Assembly (NCBI GenBank): GCA_045616125.1 | Contig: JAZLGC010000060.1 | Coordinates: 17,894-81,893, forward strand | Reading direction: 5' to 3' | DNA: 64,000 nucleotides | DNA from: Treponema_I sp045616125 | GTDB taxonomy: Bacteria > Spirochaetota > Spirochaetia > Treponematales > Treponemataceae | Shown here: positions 62,665 through 64,000 of the stretch, piece by piece | Layout: every line of letters begins with the position of its first letter | How positions within the stretch are numbered: position 1 is the stretch's first letter | Program-made: the position numbers and the translations under genes | Notes under the pieces: generated by a model | Told to the model about the DNA's origin: nothing | The model's input: the letters and a program-made list of their open reading frames with translations, nothing else | Database searches by the model: none

Positions 62665-63666
62665 TTATTTCAACGCCTTTTTCAGAACTTCAAGATTTTT
62701 TTGCATAACAGAAAGATAATTTCTTCCGGCTTTGATGTCCTTAGCGGTAATTGACTGCAAAGAATCCATTTCAAGAATTTCCTGATTTTTGTTTTTTGTA
62801 TTTGAAACAACAGTCTTTACAATTTTTTTATCACTTTTTTCAATTGTGAGAACTGCATTTAAGCCAAGTTCATCTACTTTTTTTGAGAGGAAAATAATGG
62901 TTTCAAAACTTGCTTCTGTTTCTGCAGAACAGCCAACAAATGCGGCATAATAATTTAAGCCATAATCGTCAGTTAAATAACGGAACGGATAACGGTCACC
63001 AAAAAGCACTGTATTTTTTGAAGAAGCCCGTACCGCTGCTGCATATTCGGCGTCCAGATCACAAAGCAGTTTTGTGTATCGTTCACAGTTTGCTTTATAA
63101 ATCGAAGAATTTGCCGAATCAAGTTTCTGAATGTCTGCAGCAAGAATCTTTGTCAATTCGACCGCATTGTTCAAAGACAGCCAGACGTGTTCATCGTATT
63201 CAACTTCTTCTTCGTCTCCGTCATCTTCTCCCTCGTGATGGTGATGTTCTTCCTCTTCTTCGGCCTGCATTCCCTCTACAATTTCTTCTTCACGAACCTT
63301 GTCTCCAAGGGCTTCCATCATATTCACAACAATCTGATTTTTATTTACAGACTGAGCAATAACTTTTTCTACCCATTCGTCGCTTTCACCGCCAACAAAA
63401 ACAAACAGATCTGCCTTAGAAATTTTTGCAATATCTTTTACTGATGGCTGATAACTGTGCAAGTCTGTTCCGTTGTTCTGAAGAAGCGTTACATCAAAAC
63501 CGGAAGCCTTTTCCCCAAGGATATTCATGACCCAGTCGTATTCCGGAAATGTTGTACAGACGATAGATTTTTTTTCAGAATTGTTATCTTTATTACAAGA
63601 AACTATTAACAACATAGCAATTGTAAGTGCAATTGATAATATTATTGATTTATTTGTTTTATTCAT
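62665..63666 (-). CDS. znuA: Zinc ABC transporter substrate-binding lipoprotein (ZnuA-like)
   Basis: 333 residues from ATG 63666 (GAGAGG about 8 nt upstream). Lipoprotein signal ending IALTIAMLLIVSC; the two-lobed metal-binding fold with His in NGTDLHSYQPSVKDIAKISK, DEHVWLSLNNAVELTKILAA, and FGDRYPFRYLTDDYGLNYYA. A His/Glu/Asp-rich loop (EEEEHHHHEGEDDGDEEEVE) between lobes is the hallmark of zinc-specific members. Captures zinc in the periplasm for ZnuBC. Confidence 0.94.
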   Translation of the reverse strand: MNKTNKSIILSIALTIAMLLIVSCNKDNNSEKKSIVCTTFPEYDWVMNILGEKASGFDVTLLQNNGTDLHSYQPSVKDIAKISKADLFVFVGGESDEWVEKVIAQSVNKNQIVVNMMEALGDKVREEEIVEGMQAEEEEEHHHHEGEDDGDEEEVEYDEHVWLSLNNAVELTKILAADIQKLDSANSSIYKANCERYTKLLCDLDAEYAAAVRASSKNTVLFGDRYPFRYLTDDYGLNYYAAFVGCSAETEASFETIIFLSKKVDELGLNAVLTIEKSDKKIVKTVVSNTKNKNQEILEMDSLQSITAKDIKAGRNYLSVMQKNLEVLKKALK

Positions 63667-63679
63667 TTTGTTTTCCTCT

Positions 63680-64000
63680 CTATTCCGCAAGACATTCTTC
63701 CATGCGGTCTATAATTGCATCCTTATCGTAATTTTTTCCGATAAAAACAATCTGGTTGATTCTATCGCCATATTTCTCATCCCAGGTTGCACGAAGTTCT
63801 TCGTCTCCTTCAAGGCATTCTTTCTGAGTCTTTTCATCCAACGCGGCAACCCAATATGCAACTGCCATTACAGAAGAATTACGCCCTGCCTGTTCAAAAA
63901 GCAAAACATCCTGAGGCCGGTCCTTAAACCAGATGTATCCTTTTGCACGGATAATTTCTTTTGGAAATTCCTCGTTTATAAAATCCATAAACTTTTCCTG
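63680..64000 (-). CDS. CobW/COG0523 family protein, C-terminal part
   Basis: The last 106 residues of a protein whose 5' end lies beyond the window (open to 64000). The sequence fits the CobW C-terminal domain: PKEIIRAKGYIWFKDRPQDV, LLFEQAGRN, then GDRINQIVFIGKNYDKDAI. COG0523 GTPases act as zinc metallochaperones or in zinc-starvation responses; placed 13 nt upstream of znuA, that role fits. The GTPase motifs are not in view. Confidence 0.85.
   Translation of the reverse strand, partial: QEKFMDFINEEFPKEIIRAKGYIWFKDRPQDVLLFEQAGRNSSVMAVAYWVAALDEKTQKECLEGDEELRATWDEKYGDRINQIVFIGKNYDKDAIIDRMEECLAE

Noticed and set aside
1..64000. tRNA or rRNA genes
   Set aside because: No TTC-arm (GGTTCGAATCC-like) or rRNA-like block was noticed in any gap when reading both strands; a covariance-model scan would be decisive.

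Overview
The window reads as chromosome of a host-associated spirochaete, most likely Treponema (inference, no search run). Supporting signs are many lipoproteins with relaxed spirochaetal lipoboxes (…VTSC, …FVSC, …LTSC), two giant BspA-like (TpLRR) surface lipoproteins, a chemoreceptor, a CHASE2 adenylate cyclase, an HD-GYP protein and two Rpn/PD-(D/E)XK 'transposase' genes. No rRNA, tRNA, CRISPR array or intact IS element was seen.

Layout. 1-11.5 kb: end of an unknown gene, DEAD-box helicase, relic of a hypothetical gene, small exported protein, YkpA/YbiT-type ABC-F ATPase, Rpn gene, chemoreceptor, ClpB. 11.6-26.5 kb is the accessory region: two paralogous ~1,900-residue lipoproteins, each followed by a terminator, a set of 38-nt hairpin elements and an Rpn gene (a 3' relic after the first, intact after the second). 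A three-gene DUF3791/DUF3990 (ADP-ribosyltransferase-like) cassette lies exactly where the first Rpn copy is cut off. 26.6-31.1 kb: complete Bce-type antimicrobial-peptide module (response regulator, kinase, ABC ATPase, permease) with a BceR-like operator. 31.1-44.6 kb: HD-GYP protein, Na/Pi cotransporter, gltX, CPA2 antiporter, deoD, a four-gene operon (2-hydroxyacid dehydrogenase, SH3 protein, M48 lipoprotein, CHASE2 cyclase), purine permease. 44.6-50.5 kb: reduced type II secretion/pseudopilus operon. 50.6-60.4 kb: miaA, rpoZ-like, recO, pyrimidine phosphorylase, recJ, LytM lipoprotein, carB. 60.5-64 kb: a 32-codon small gene with its own promoter and terminator, then a zinc-uptake operon (CobW-like protein, ZnuA, ZnuC, ZnuB, lipoprotein).

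Cross-cutting observations. Several genes have a good sigma70-type promoter whose -10 box lies 6-8 nt from the start codon, which predicts leaderless mRNAs. A family of short dispersed palindromes (…TGCTGAACTTGTTTCAGCA… and …CTTCGACAGGCTC… types) sits in intergenic gaps. Nucleotide and zinc genes form ordinary housekeeping units. The 17.4-25.6 kb segment holds the most unusual structure: a duplicated 217-bp unit bounded by 38-nt inverted repeats (10-nt arms, 18-nt loops) whose arms change in a compensatory way between copies.
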